DNA from: Azospirillum canadense
GTDB lineage: Bacteria; Pseudomonadota; Alphaproteobacteria; Azospirillales; Azospirillaceae
Length of the DNA: 64,000 nt
Reading direction: 5' to 3'
Assembly (NCBI RefSeq): GCF_025961225.1
Contig: NZ_JAOQNG010000001.1
Location: forward strand, 1,339,001-1,403,000
The notes under the pieces are model-generated. The model saw only the letters and a program-made list of their open reading frames with translations, had not been told where the DNA came from and did no database searches. This document shows positions 41,752-51,192 of this stretch, piece by piece (positions within the stretch are counted from its first letter, which is position 1; every line of letters begins with the position of its first letter). The translations under genes were made by a program, and so were the position numbers.

Positions 41752-42627
41752 ATGGCAGCTGGAGTGGAAGCCGTGTCGCAGCCGCGTCCAAAGCTCGGCA
41801 TCCTGGCCGGCGGCGGCACCTTGCCCGCCCGGATCGCCGAGGCGGTGCGCGGGCAGGGGCGCGACGTGTTTATCGTCGCCTTCGAAGGCCACACGGACCC
41901 GGCGACGGTTGATGGACGCGCCCATCTGTGGAGCCGCTTCGGCGCGGCCGGCAGCATCATCGCGCGCCTGAAGCAGGAAGGCGTCGGCGACCTTGTGTTC
42001 GCCGGTCCGGTGCGCCGGCCGTCCTTCACCGAACTTCTTCCCGATTGGTACACGACGAAATTCCTCGCCAAGGTCGGCACGCGCGCGCTCGGCGACGACG
42101 GGCTGCTGCGCTCCGTGGCGAAGCAATTGGAAGGCGAAGGGTTCCGGGTGGTCGGTCTCCACGAGCTGCTGACCGGCCTTTTGACCGCCCCCGGGCCGGT
42201 CGGGCGCCTGATGCCCGACGAGGAGGCGGCGGGCGATATCGCCCGCGCCGTCGAGGTCGCCCGCGCCCTCGGGGCGCTCGACGTCGGGCAGGGGGCGGTG
42301 GTCCAGCAGGGCATCGTGCTGGCGGTGGAGGCCATCGAAGGGACGGACGCCATGCTCGACCGCTGCGCCGTCCTGCGCCGTCCCGGTCCCGGAGGGGTCC
42401 TCGTCAAGGTGAAGAAGCCGCAGCAGGACCGCCGCGTCGACCTGCCGACCATGGGCGTCACCACGGTGGAGAACGCCGCCCGCGCCGGGCTGCGCGGCAT
42501 TGCGGTGGAGGCCGGCGGCAGCCTGCTTGTGGACCGCGCCGCCGTGGCCGAGGCCGCGGACCGGCTTGGCCTGTTCGTCGTGGGAATCGCGGTTCCGGAC
42601 GCGCGTCCTGGGGAGCCATCGGCGTGA
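41752..42627 (+). CDS. lpxI: UDP-2,3-diacylglucosamine pyrophosphatase LpxI
   Basis: Hydrolyses UDP-2,3-diacylglucosamine to lipid X. It belongs to the LpxI (DUF1009) family, which replaces LpxH in alphaproteobacteria. The 291-residue product has the N-terminal LGILAGGGTLPARIAEAVR and the C-terminal metal-site region (GPGGVLVKVKKPQQDRRVDL, PTMGVTTVENAARAGLRGIA). It lies between lpxA and lpxB, which supports the role. Its stop overlaps the lpxB GTG by 4 nt. Confidence 0.93.
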   Translation: MAAGVEAVSQPRPKLGILAGGGTLPARIAEAVRGQGRDVFIVAFEGHTDPATVDGRAHLWSRFGAAGSIIARLKQEGVGDLVFAGPVRRPSFTELLPDWYTTKFLAKVGTRALGDDGLLRSVAKQLEGEGFRVVGLHELLTGLLTAPGPVGRLMPDEEAAGDIARAVEVARALGALDVGQGAVVQQGIVLAVEAIEGTDAMLDRCAVLRRPGPGGVLVKVKKPQQDRRVDLPTMGVTTVENAARAGLRGIAVEAGGSLLVDRAAVAEAADRLGLFVVGIAVPDARPGEPSA

Positions 42628-43862
42628 ACGAAACCCGCGGGCCGCTGCTGTTCCTAATCGCGGGCGAGCCGTCGGGCGACGCGTTGGGCGCGCGTTTCAT
42701 GGCGGCGTGCAAGCGCCTGACCGGCGGCCGAGTCCGCTTCGCCGGGATTGGCGGGGAACGGATGATCGCCGAGGGGCTGGAGAGCCTCTTCCCCATGGGC
42801 GAACTGACTCTGTTCGGCGTGTTCGAGCTGCTGCCGCACCTGCCAAACCTGCTCCGCCGGATGGACCAGACGGTGGAGGAGGTGCTGCGCCTGCGGCCGG
42901 ACGCGGTGATCGGCATCGATTCGCCCGGTTTCACCGTCCGCATCGCCAAGCGCTTGCGCCAGCAGGCGCCCGACATCGCGCTGGTCCATTACGTCGCCCC
43001 GACGGTCTGGGCCTGGAAGCCGAAGCGCGCCGCCAAATACGCCGCGATCTACGACCATCTTTTGGCGATCCTGCCCTTCGAGCCGCCCTATTTCGAACGC
43101 GAGGGGCTGGCCTGCAGTTTCGTCGGCCATTCGGTGGTGGAGAGCGGGGCGGGGCAGGGCGACGCAGCCCGGTTCCGGGCCGAGCACGGGATCGCTGATG
43201 ACGCGCGGGTGGTGGCGGTGCTCCCCGGCAGCCGCAAGGGGGAGGTGAGCCGCCTGTTGCCGGATTTCCGCGCAACGGTTGAACGCCTTCTTTCGACGCA
43301 TCCGAATTTGGTCGTCGTGGTGCCGACGGTCGCCACCGTCCGGGATCGCGTCGCCGCGGCCTTGGCTGATTGGCCCTTGCGGACCATCCTCGTCGAAGGC
43401 GATTCGGCCAAGTACGACGCCTTCGCGGCGGCGGAGGCCGCGCTGGCGGCGTCTGGCACCGTGGCGCTGGAACTGGCCCAGGCCCGGCTACCGGCGGTGA
43501 TCGCCTATCGGCTGAATCCGGTGACGGTCGCCTTGTATCGGCGCCTCATCCGGGTCAAATACGTCAATCTGGTCAACCTGATGCTCGACCGCATGCTGGT
43601 GCCGGAACTGCTGCAGGAGGAGTGCCGGCCGGACCGGCTGGCCGCCGAACTCGGCCGCCTGCTCGACGATCCCGCCGCGCGCGCCGCGCAGGTGGACGGG
43701 GTCGCCGAGGTTGCCCGCTGGCTCGGCCAGGGCGGCACGCCGCCCAGCGAACGCGCCGCCCGCGTGGTTCTGGACCTCGTCGCGATGCGTCAGGGCGATC
43801 ACGTTGCCGATCAGGCGCCACGCCTTTCCGAAAGCCCGTTCAAGGGAGAAGAGACATCATGA
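42624..43862 (+). CDS. lpxB: Lipid-A-disaccharide synthase
   Basis: Condenses lipid X with UDP-2,3-diacylglucosamine to the lipid A disaccharide. The 412-residue GT19 protein starts at GTG 42624, overlapping the lpxI stop, with GGGAG upstream. Motifs include LIAGEPSGDALGA at the N-terminus, YVAPTVWAWKPKRA, LPGSRKGEVSRLLP and AASGTVALELA. The last 40 residues (after about 375) are variable. Its TGA overlaps the gloA ATG. Confidence 0.95.
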   Translation: MNETRGPLLFLIAGEPSGDALGARFMAACKRLTGGRVRFAGIGGERMIAEGLESLFPMGELTLFGVFELLPHLPNLLRRMDQTVEEVLRLRPDAVIGIDSPGFTVRIAKRLRQQAPDIALVHYVAPTVWAWKPKRAAKYAAIYDHLLAILPFEPPYFEREGLACSFVGHSVVESGAGQGDAARFRAEHGIADDARVVAVLPGSRKGEVSRLLPDFRATVERLLSTHPNLVVVVPTVATVRDRVAAALADWPLRTILVEGDSAKYDAFAAAEAALAASGTVALELAQARLPAVIAYRLNPVTVALYRRLIRVKYVNLVNLMLDRMLVPELLQEECRPDRLAAELGRLLDDPAARAAQVDGVAEVARWLGQGGTPPSERAARVVLDLVAMRQGDHVADQAPRLSESPFKGEETS

Positions 43863-44254
43863 GCGAGTTCCGCCTGCTCCACACCATGCTCCGGGTGTTC
43901 GACCTGGAGAAGTCGCTGGACTTCTACACCCGGCTGCTCGGCATGAAGCTGCTGCGCCGCAACGACTATGAGGGCGGTCGCTTCACGCTGGCCTTTGTCG
44001 GCTACGGCGACGAGAAGGACACCGCCGTCCTGGAACTGACCCACAATTGGGACCAGGCTGAGCCCTACCAGATCGGCACCGCCTACGGGCACATCGCGCT
44101 GGGCGTTCCGGACATCTACGCTACCTGCGAGCAGCTCGCGAAGGAAGGCGTGAAGATCCCGCGCCCGCCCGGTCCGATGAAGCACGGCACCACCGTGATC
44201 GCCTTCATTGAGGACCCGGACGGCTACAAGGTCGAGCTGATCGAGCGGAAGTAA
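43859..44254 (+). CDS. gloA: Lactoylglutathione lyase (glyoxalase I)
   Basis: Converts the methylglyoxal-glutathione adduct to S-lactoylglutathione. The 131-residue VOC protein carries the metal ligands His (LLHTMLRV), Glu (AVLELTHNWD), His (GTAYGHIALGV) and the C-terminal Glu (GYKVELIERK). The length matches E. coli GloA (135). GGGAGAAGAG precedes the ATG, which overlaps the lpxB stop. It ends the long plus-strand block. Confidence 0.95.
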   Translation: MSEFRLLHTMLRVFDLEKSLDFYTRLLGMKLLRRNDYEGGRFTLAFVGYGDEKDTAVLELTHNWDQAEPYQIGTAYGHIALGVPDIYATCEQLAKEGVKIPRPPGPMKHGTTVIAFIEDPDGYKVELIERK

Positions 44255-44268
44255 CGCGGTTCCGGGCG

Positions 44269-44811
44269 TCAGATGTTTTTGTAGAAGAGGACGGTGGCAT
44301 GCCGGCTGCCGTCCGCTTCGACCGTGTAGCCCGGGATCTCACCGGCCCGCATCCAGCCGGTCCGCTCGTAAAAGGGTTCCCCGACGTTGCCCTTCAGAGT
44401 GTCGAGCACCAGAAGGGAGCGCCCCAGGCCGCGCGCAAACTCCTCCACATCGGTCATCAGACGCCGAGCGATACCGCGACCGCGGTGTCGGGTGAGGACC
44501 AGCAGCTTCTGGACCTCGGCGCGGTGCGCCCCGTTCGGGCGCGTGCAGAGCGCCAATTGAACACTGCCTAGCACCGTGCCGTCCGGTGCGCGCGCGACCA
44601 GCAGGCGGTGTGCTCCTCCCTCCAATTGCCGGGACACACCGGTCCAGAAATCGCGGTTCAGCGCCGGTGACAGCGGGGCGTGGTACCCGACGGACGCGCC
44701 GCTCGCGACGGCGTCCTCTAGGAGCGCTTCAAGGCCGGCCATCAGGGCCGGGTCGTCCAGGCGGTCGATTCGGGTGATCGTCAGGTCGGTGGTTGCAAAA
44801 TTGGCGTTCAT
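44269..44811 (-). CDS. GNAT-family N-acetyltransferase
   Basis: Acetyl-CoA dependent acetyltransferase of unknown substrate, 180 residues from the ATG read at 44811 (MNANFATTDLTITRIDRLDD). The acetyl-CoA pyrophosphate loop is LLVLTRHRGRGIARRLM near residue 105, followed by LLVLDTLKGNVGEPFYERTGW, typical of the fold. An upstream in-frame extension enters the intergenic operator and is unlikely. It is divergent from a LysR regulator gene that may control it. Confidence 0.85.
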   Translation of the reverse strand: MNANFATTDLTITRIDRLDDPALMAGLEALLEDAVASGASVGYHAPLSPALNRDFWTGVSRQLEGGAHRLLVARAPDGTVLGSVQLALCTRPNGAHRAEVQKLLVLTRHRGRGIARRLMTDVEEFARGLGRSLLVLDTLKGNVGEPFYERTGWMRAGEIPGYTVEADGSRHATVLFYKNI

Positions 44812-44892
44812 GGCGTTCGTGGGGAAGGTTGCGTGACAGCGCCAAGCTGCCGTCTGGAACCGTGGTGGCGCAATTGACTTCGCACAGGGACG

Positions 44893-44911
44893 GTGTGAGG
44901 ATTTCTCACAC
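44893..44911 (+). promoter_or_regulatory. LysR-type operator candidate between the GNAT and lysR genes
   Basis: A perfect inverted repeat GTGTGAG-N5-CTCACAC lies in the 118-bp divergent gap. It contains the T-N11-A pattern of LysR-type sites (T44896, A44908). A -35-like TTGACT (44874-44879) precedes it on the plus strand, so a bound regulator would overlap the -10 of its own gene. Confidence 0.65.
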
Positions 44912-44929
44912 GACGAATCCGGTACACCC

Positions 44930-45829
44930 ATGCCGCGCCTTCCCTTCACCGCCCTGGCCGCCTTCGAATCCGCGTCGCGTCACGGCAGCATGACCCGCGC
45001 GGCCGAAGACCTCGGCCTCACACACGGGGCGGTCAGCCGGCAGGTCGGCGACTTGGAAAAGCAGCTCGGCACACGGCTGTTTGAACGCACGGCCCGCGGC
45101 CTCGTTCTCACCGACGCCGGAATCGACCTCGCGCGCGCCTGCACGGCCGGTTTCGGGCGCGTCCAGGAAAGCTGGGGGCGGATCGCCAGCGGCGGCCCGG
45201 AGCGTCTGCGGATCGCTGCGCCGCGGTCGTGGGCGGCCCTATGGCTGGTGCCGCGGCTTGGACGCTTCCTCGACCAGTGGCCGGACCTGCGGGTGGACAT
45301 TGAAGGCGGCAATTCGGACCGGGCGTCGGAGGCGGAAACGGGATGGGCGGTCATCCGCTATGTGCGCGGCGGCGAGGGTGGACCCGACGGCACGACGCTG
45401 TCGGAGGAGCCGCTCTTTCCCATCTGCGCGCCGTCCATCGCCGCGGATCTGTGCACGCACATGGATTTGCACCGGCACCGTCTGCTGCATTTCCAGGCCT
45501 CGGCGGACTGGATCGTCTGGCGTGCGGCGACAGGCGCGGACGTCGACGTCGCGCAGGGCCTCAGCTTTTCCGAATCGGTGATGGTGGTTCAGGCGGCGAT
45601 GGCGGGGCAGGGCGTGGCCATGGGCCGTCCGTCCCTGGTTCTCGACGCGTTGCGCGACGGGCGCTTGGCTTGCCCGCTCAGACCGGCGGTGCCGTCCGGG
45701 GATCGCTATGTGCTGACGGCCCCGAAGGAGGGGCGCGGACGCCGCGCGTTGCGGGCGTTCCGAGACTGGCTTTTGGACGAGGCGGACAGGGATCGCGCGG
45801 AACTGGCGAGGCGCGGGCTGTCTTGCTGA
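44930..45829 (+). CDS. LysR-family transcriptional regulator (GcvA-like)
   Basis: The 299-residue product has a LysR winged helix-turn-helix at residues 1-65 (FTALAAFESASRHGSMTRAAEDLGLTHG in part: the ASRHGSMTRAAEDL turn and SRQVGDLEKQLGTRLFER). The effector domain follows from about residue 90. The N-terminal wording resembles the GcvA/AmpR subgroup. The ligand is unknown. It is divergent from a GNAT gene with a good palindromic site between them, so that pair is the likely regulon. Confidence 0.9.
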   Translation: MPRLPFTALAAFESASRHGSMTRAAEDLGLTHGAVSRQVGDLEKQLGTRLFERTARGLVLTDAGIDLARACTAGFGRVQESWGRIASGGPERLRIAAPRSWAALWLVPRLGRFLDQWPDLRVDIEGGNSDRASEAETGWAVIRYVRGGEGGPDGTTLSEEPLFPICAPSIAADLCTHMDLHRHRLLHFQASADWIVWRAATGADVDVAQGLSFSESVMVVQAAMAGQGVAMGRPSLVLDALRDGRLACPLRPAVPSGDRYVLTAPKEGRGRRALRAFRDWLLDEADRDRAELARRGLSC

Positions 45830-45914
45830 GCTGGTGATCGACGTCGGTGCGGACGCAAGCCCGTGCGGTGGAGGCGCAGCGGCCGCCACACCAGGAATCG
45901 CCCGGACGAATGGG

Positions 45915-46121
45915 TCAGACCAGCACCACCGCGGCGATCATCGCCAGGAGCACGACATAGACCAACAAACGACGCAGCCGCCGCGACAGCGGCGGCTTGT
46001 TGTCGTTGGCGGCCGGCAGGCCCAGGCGGGCCCGCCGTGCCGGAACGATGTACGCAGCCGGGCTGCGGGCGGCCCCGTCGGAGCCGCCCGTTCCGATGTG
46101 TGCTGTGGGCCGGTTAGCCAC
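45915..46121 (-). CDS. Small putative single-pass membrane protein
   Basis: A 68-residue frame starts with GTG overlapping the gltA stop codon and runs on the same strand. Its N-terminal half is polar and basic, contains an AANDNKPP stretch of a type often seen in short alphaproteobacterial proteins, and ends in one hydrophobic segment ([17 protein letters not shown]), as in a tail-anchored protein. No family is recognised and the Shine-Dalgarno is weak. It could be spurious, but the anchor and coupling to gltA argue for translation. Confidence 0.45.
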   Translation of the reverse strand: MANRPTAHIGTGGSDGAARSPAAYIVPARRARLGLPAANDNKPPLSRRLRRLLVYVVLLAMIAAVVLV

Positions 46122-47427
46122 GCTCGGCCAGCGGCACGAACGACCGCTTGGTTTCGCCGGTGTAGAGCTGACGCGGACGGCCGATCTTCTGGACCGGATC
46201 CTCGATCATTTCCTTCCACTGGGAGATCCAGCCGACCGTGCGGGCCACGGCGAACAGCACGGTGAACATGCTGGTCGGGAAGCCCATCGCCTTCAGGATG
46301 ATGCCCGAGTAGAAGTCGACGTTCGGGTACAGCTTCTTCTCGATGAAGTATTCGTCCGACAGGGCGATCTTCTCCAGCTCCATCGCGATGTCGAGGAGCG
46401 GCTCGTCCTTGATGCCCAGCTCGGAGAGCACTTCGTGGCAGGTCTTGCGCATGACCTGGGCGCGCGGGTCGTAGTTCTTGTAGACCCGGTGGCCGAAGCC
46501 CATCAGGCGGAAGTTGTCGTTCTTGTCCTTGGCGCGGCGGACGATCTCCGGAATGCGATCGACGGAGCCGATCTCCTCCAGCATCTTCAGCACGGCCTCG
46601 TTGGCGCCGCCGTGGGCCGGACCCCACAGAGAGGCGATGCCGGCGGCGATGCAAGCAAAGGGGTTCGCGCCGGAGGAGCCGGCCAGACGGACGGTCGAGG
46701 TCGAAGCGTTCTGCTCGTGGTCGGCGTGCAGGATGAAGATCTTGTCCATGGCCTTGGACAGGACCGGGTTGACCTTGAACGGCTCGCAGGGCGTGCCGAA
46801 GGTCATGTACAGGAAGTTCTCCGCGTAGGACAGGTCGTTGCGCGGATACATGAAGGGCTGGCCGACCGAGTACTTGTAGGCCATCGCGGCGATCGTCGGG
46901 ATCTTCGCGATCAGGCGGTGCGCGGCGATCTTGCGCTGCACCGGATCCTCGATGTCCGTCGAGTCGTGGTAGAAGGCCGACAGCGCGCCGACGACGCCGC
47001 ACAGGACGGCCATCGGGTGGGCGTCACGGCGGAAGCCGCTGTAGAAGCGGGTCAGCTGCTCGTGCACCATCGAGTGCCGGCGCAGGATGCTCTCGAACTC
47101 TTCCTTCTCGGCGGCGTTCGGGAGGTGGTTGTTCAGGAGGAGGTAGCACACCTCCGGGAAGGTCGCGTGCTCGGCCAGATCGTCGATGGCGTACCCGCGG
47201 TGCAGCAGGACACCCTCGTCACCGTCGATGTAGGTGATCTGCGATTCGCAGCTGCCCGTCGAAGTGAAGCCCGGATCGTAGGTAAAACAACCCGTCTCGG
47301 CGTACAGCTTGCGGATGTCGATCACGTCCGGACCGGTGCTTCCCTTCATAACGGGCAGGGTGACCTGCTTGCCGGTCCGATTGTCGGTAAGGGTGAAGGT
47401 TTCGGCCTTGTCCGCGGTTTGGGTCAT
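46114..47427 (-). CDS. gltA: Citrate synthase
   Basis: Condenses acetyl-CoA and oxaloacetate at the entry to the TCA cycle. The 437-residue product is of the long, hexameric, NADH-sensitive Gram-negative type. Conserved segments are [30 protein letters not shown] [18 protein letters not shown], the catalytic-site [14 protein letters not shown], and [19 protein letters not shown] precedes the ATG read at 47427. It has its own promoter, between it and gltX. Confidence 0.97.
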   Translation of the reverse strand: MTQTADKAETFTLTDNRTGKQVTLPVMKGSTGPDVIDIRKLYAETGCFTYDPGFTSTGSCESQITYIDGDEGVLLHRGYAIDDLAEHATFPEVCYLLLNNHLPNAAEKEEFESILRRHSMVHEQLTRFYSGFRRDAHPMAVLCGVVGALSAFYHDSTDIEDPVQRKIAAHRLIAKIPTIAAMAYKYSVGQPFMYPRNDLSYAENFLYMTFGTPCEPFKVNPVLSKAMDKIFILHADHEQNASTSTVRLAGSSGANPFACIAAGIASLWGPAHGGANEAVLKMLEEIGSVDRIPEIVRRAKDKNDNFRLMGFGHRVYKNYDPRAQVMRKTCHEVLSELGIKDEPLLDIAMELEKIALSDEYFIEKKLYPNVDFYSGIILKAMGFPTSMFTVLFAVARTVGWISQWKEMIEDPVQKIGRPRQLYTGETKRSFVPLAERG

Positions 47428-47482
47428 CTCGGCACGTCCTTAGTTTTAGGGTTGGGGCTTACCGCCCTTTTCGAATCGGCGC

Positions 47483-47511
47483 AGCATAGTTCCATGCCGT
47501 AAGGATATCAA
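47483..47511 (-). promoter_or_regulatory. Putative sigma70-type promoter of gltA
   Basis: On the minus strand, TTGATA (47511-47506) and TATGCT (47488-47483) are separated by exactly 17 bp. The start of transcription would lie about 50 nt before the gltA ATG. Confidence 0.7.
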
Positions 47512-47521
47512 CGCACGGAAG

Positions 47522-48934
47522 TTATCGCCGTGCTGCACCTGCGGCATCACTCATCCGCCCCAGCGTCTCGTCGCGACCGAGAATTTCCGCGACCTCGAAA
47601 ATCGGCGGCGAGACGGTCGTGCCGGTCAGCGCGGCGCGCAGCGGCTGGGCGATTTTGCCCAGCTTCTCGCCGCGTTCTTCCGCAAAACGCCGGACTTGCG
47701 CCTCCAGCGCGGCGGCCGTGAAGTCCGCCTCCGCCCCGAACAGGGCGGCCAGCTCGACCAGGACGCCCCGGCCCTTGTCGTCGAGCAGGGCGGCCGCCTT
47801 GTCGTCCATGGGCAGCGGGCGGGCGGCCAGATAGAAGCGCGCGCTCTGCGCCAGATCCACGACGGTGCGGGCGCGCTGCTTAAGGCCGTTCATGGCCCGC
47901 TTCAAAATGCCGCGGTCGGCGTCGGTCAGCGAGCGGCCGAGGTCCGCCTCCAACCGCGGTGCGATCAGGCCGAGCAGGCGGTCGTCATCCGCCTGGCGCA
48001 TGTAGTGCGCGTTCAGGTTCTCCAGCTTCGCGAAGTCGAAGCGGGACGGCGAGCGGCCGATGCCCTCCAGGTTGAACCACTCCACGGCCTGCTCGGTCGA
48101 GATGATCTCGTCGTCGCCGTGCGCCCAGCCGAGCCGCAGCAGGTAGTTGCGCACCGCCTCCGGCAGGTAGCCCATGTCGCGGTAGGCGTCGACGCCGAGC
48201 GCGCCGTGGCGCTTCGACAGCTTGGCGCCGTCCGGACCGTGGATCAGCGGGATGTGGCCGAACTCCGGCAAATCCCAGCCCATGGCGTTGTAGATCTGGA
48301 TCTGGCGGAAGGTGTTGGTCAGGTGGTCGTCGCCGCGGATGACGTGGGTCACGCCCATGTCATGGTCGTCCACCACCACGGCCAGCAGGTAGGTCGGCGT
48401 GCCGTCGGCGCGCAGCAGGATCAGGTCGTCCAGCTGCGCGTTCTGCACGCGCACCTCGCCCTGGACATGGTCCTTCAGCACCGTTTCGCCGGTTTGCGGC
48501 GCCTTCAGCCGGATCACCGGCTTCACGCCGGCGGGGGCCTCCGACGGGTCGCGGTCGCGCCAGCGGCCGTCGTAGCGGACCGGCAGGCCGGCCGCCTTCT
48601 GCGCGGCGCGCATCTCGTCCAATTCTTCCGGGCTGGCGTAGCAATAGTAGGCGTTGCCGGCGGCCAGCATCTGCTGGGCGACCTCGGCGTGGCGGTCCTT
48701 GCGGGCGAACTGGCTGACGGCCTCGCCATCCCAGTCCAGGCCGAGCCAGGTCAAGCCGTCCAGGATTGCGTCCACCGCGGCGTCCGTCGAGCGTTGCCGG
48801 TCGGTGTCCTCGATGCGCAGCAAGTACGTGCCGCCGGTGTGGCGGGCGTACAGCCAGTTGAACAGCGCGGTGCGGGCGCCGCCGATATGGAGAAAACCGG
48901 TGGGCGACGGGGCGAAACGGGTGACGACGGTCAT
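47522..48934 (-). CDS. gltX: Glutamyl-tRNA synthetase
   Basis: Class I synthetase charging tRNA-Glu, and possibly tRNA-Gln where GatCAB is used. The 470-residue product has the HIGH-like motif [13 protein letters not shown] at residues 6-18, the KMSKS-like KLSKRHG near residue 240, and a helical anticodon-binding C-terminus. It is divergent from comEC (98-bp gap) and lies upstream of gltA on the same strand, with the gltA promoter between them. Confidence 0.97.
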   Translation of the reverse strand: MTVVTRFAPSPTGFLHIGGARTALFNWLYARHTGGTYLLRIEDTDRQRSTDAAVDAILDGLTWLGLDWDGEAVSQFARKDRHAEVAQQMLAAGNAYYCYASPEELDEMRAAQKAAGLPVRYDGRWRDRDPSEAPAGVKPVIRLKAPQTGETVLKDHVQGEVRVQNAQLDDLILLRADGTPTYLLAVVVDDHDMGVTHVIRGDDHLTNTFRQIQIYNAMGWDLPEFGHIPLIHGPDGAKLSKRHGALGVDAYRDMGYLPEAVRNYLLRLGWAHGDDEIISTEQAVEWFNLEGIGRSPSRFDFAKLENLNAHYMRQADDDRLLGLIAPRLEADLGRSLTDADRGILKRAMNGLKQRARTVVDLAQSARFYLAARPLPMDDKAAALLDDKGRGVLVELAALFGAEADFTAAALEAQVRRFAEERGEKLGKIAQPLRAALTGTTVSPPIFEVAEILGRDETLGRMSDAAGAARR

Positions 48935-49032
48935 CGGTGGCTCAATTCCGGGTTCAGCACTGCTACAGTGGTGCGGTGGTGTAACACATTAAGCGCGCCG
49001 CGGGCATTTGCCATGCGCGCATAGGCGACAGT

Positions 49033-51189
49033 ATGGGCGGCGGGGTGGCGACGGACAGCCTGTTGGAGGAGGATGGGGCGGCAGCGGGCGAGATCGGAGA
49101 GCGCTCCGGACCGCTGGCGCGCGCTTTGATGTGGCTGGCTGGCCGGCTTGTGGCGGAGCGGGAGCGCTGGGCGCTCTGGAGTCCCGTCGGAGTCGGCGGC
49201 GGTGTGGCCGCCTACTTCGCGTTGCCGTTCGAGCCTCCCCTGTGGCTTGGGCCGGCCGTTGCCGCCGGCGCGATCCTGCTTCTGTGGGCGTTGCGGCGGC
49301 GCCTTGGCGCGGTGGCGGCGTTGGTCGCGCTGCTGGCCGTTGCGCTGGGGTTCGCGGTGGCACAGACCCGCACCGTCCTGGTGTCCGCGCCGATCCCGGC
49401 GCGGGATATCGGGCCGACCACGGTCACCGGTCGCGTGCTGTCGGTCGAGCGGCAGCCGGCCGGCGCGCGGATGATCCTGGGCGGGCTGACCGTCGACAAG
49501 CTGAAGCCGGAGGCGACTCCGGACCGCGCGCGGCTGCGCCTTCCGGCGAAGTTCAAGCCGCCGGAAGCCGGCACCGTGGTCCGTTTGCGGGCGATGCTGC
49601 ACCCGCCGGCGCCGCCGGCCGAGCCCGGCGCCTTCGATTTCCAGCGCCGCGCCTTCTTCCAAGGCTTTGGCGCCGTCGGATTCGTCCTTGGCACGCCGGA
49701 GGTGGTGGACGCCCCGCCGGTGTCCGGCTGGGATGCCGTGTCGGTGGCCTTCGACCGCGCGCGGGCGGTGATCGCCGAGCGGGTGCAGCGCGCCATCCCC
49801 GACCCGGTGGAGGCCAGCGTCACCGCCGCCCTACTGAACGGCGAGGAGGTGGCGATTCCCGAACCGGTGATGGACGCCTTCCGCAACAGCGGCCTCGCGC
49901 ACCTCCTGTCGATCTCCGGCCTTCATGTGGGCATCGCCGCGGGGATCGTGTTCTGGGTGGTCCGCGCCCTGTTGGCGCTGGTGCCCTGGATTGCGCTGCG
50001 CTGGCCGATCAAGAAGATCGCCGCGGCGTTCGGCATCGTCTCAGCGCTGGCCTACACGATGCTGGTCGGGGCGCCGGTTCCGACGGTGCGGTCGGTGCTG
50101 TCCACCGGCCTGATCATGGGGGCGGTGATCCTGGACCGGTCACCGATCAGCATGCGGCTGGTCGCCTTCGCCGGCATCGTCACCATCGCCATGGAGCCGG
50201 AGGGGATGCTCGGCCCCAGCTTCCAGATGTCTTTCGCGGCGGTGGCGGCGCTGATCGCGGCCTTCGAGGTGGTCAATCCGATCCTGGCGCGCTGGCGGCA
50301 GGCGCTGGGCTGGGTAGGAGCACGATTGCTGGACCTCGGCACCATCGCCTTCACCAGCGTCATCGCCACAGCCGCGACCACGCCCTATTCGCTGTACCAT
50401 TTTCAGCAGGTGGCCTTTTACGGCGTCCTATCGAACATGGTCGCCATCCCGATCACCTCGGTCTGGGTGATGCCCTGCAGCCTGCTCGCCTACCTGCTGA
50501 TGCCCTTCGGCTTGGAAGAGCCGGCGTTGATCGCCATGAACTGGGGAGACCGTCTCGTCATCTGGACGGCGGAGTTCACGGCCGGCCTGCCGGGGGCTAC
50601 GGCCTTCATCCCGGCCATGCCGACGGCGGGAATCGTGGCGGTGTCTCTGGGCGGGCTGTGGTTGCTGGTTTGGACCAGGCGCTGGCGGTTGCTGGGCCTG
50701 CTGCCGATCCTGTGGGGCATGGCGACTCCAATCCTGACCCATCGACCCGATGTGCTGGTCTCAAGCGACGGAGCCGTCATGGCCGTCCGTGGAGCCGACG
50801 GCCACCTCATCCTCTCCGGCAAGAGCGAGGGGCACGTTGCGGAGACGTGGCAGCGGCGGGACGGCCACGACGACGTTCCCGGCGTATGGCCGGATGCCGG
50901 GGCGACTCTTGACGACCGCATGCGCTGCGATGTCCTGGGTTGCCTCTATGCTGTTGAAGGCCGAACCATCGCCTTGCTGCGCGCCCCGGACGCCCTGGTC
51001 GAGGATTGCGCCCTCGCCGACATCGTGATCATCGCGACACCGGCGCGGGGATGCCGGGCGCCCCTGGTGATCGACCGGTGGCGCCTGCGCCGGGAAGGGG
51101 CGCAGGCGCTGTACGTCTCGCCGTCGGGCGTGCGCGTCGAAAGCGTGCGGGACGTACGCGGCGACCGGCCGTGGACAAAGATGCGCTAG
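49033..51189 (+). CDS. comEC: ComEC/Rec2 family DNA-uptake channel protein
   Basis: Polytopic inner-membrane protein expected to pass single-stranded DNA in transformation. The 718-residue product has N-terminal helices and a DUF4131-like soluble part (residues about 40-200), then the Competence domain with SGLAHLLSISGLHVGIAAGI near residue 295 and VGAPVPTVRSVLSTGLIMGA. The C-terminal part after residue 570 is short and lacks an obvious full metallo-beta-lactamase domain with HxHxDH. Other competence genes are not in the window, so a role in transformation is unproven. Confidence 0.9.
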   Translation: MGGGVATDSLLEEDGAAAGEIGERSGPLARALMWLAGRLVAERERWALWSPVGVGGGVAAYFALPFEPPLWLGPAVAAGAILLLWALRRRLGAVAALVALLAVALGFAVAQTRTVLVSAPIPARDIGPTTVTGRVLSVERQPAGARMILGGLTVDKLKPEATPDRARLRLPAKFKPPEAGTVVRLRAMLHPPAPPAEPGAFDFQRRAFFQGFGAVGFVLGTPEVVDAPPVSGWDAVSVAFDRARAVIAERVQRAIPDPVEASVTAALLNGEEVAIPEPVMDAFRNSGLAHLLSISGLHVGIAAGIVFWVVRALLALVPWIALRWPIKKIAAAFGIVSALAYTMLVGAPVPTVRSVLSTGLIMGAVILDRSPISMRLVAFAGIVTIAMEPEGMLGPSFQMSFAAVAALIAAFEVVNPILARWRQALGWVGARLLDLGTIAFTSVIATAATTPYSLYHFQQVAFYGVLSNMVAIPITSVWVMPCSLLAYLLMPFGLEEPALIAMNWGDRLVIWTAEFTAGLPGATAFIPAMPTAGIVAVSLGGLWLLVWTRRWRLLGLLPILWGMATPILTHRPDVLVSSDGAVMAVRGADGHLILSGKSEGHVAETWQRRDGHDDVPGVWPDAGATLDDRMRCDVLGCLYAVEGRTIALLRAPDALVEDCALADIVIIATPARGCRAPLVIDRWRLRREGAQALYVSPSGVRVESVRDVRGDRPWTKMR

Positions 51190-51192
51190 CCC

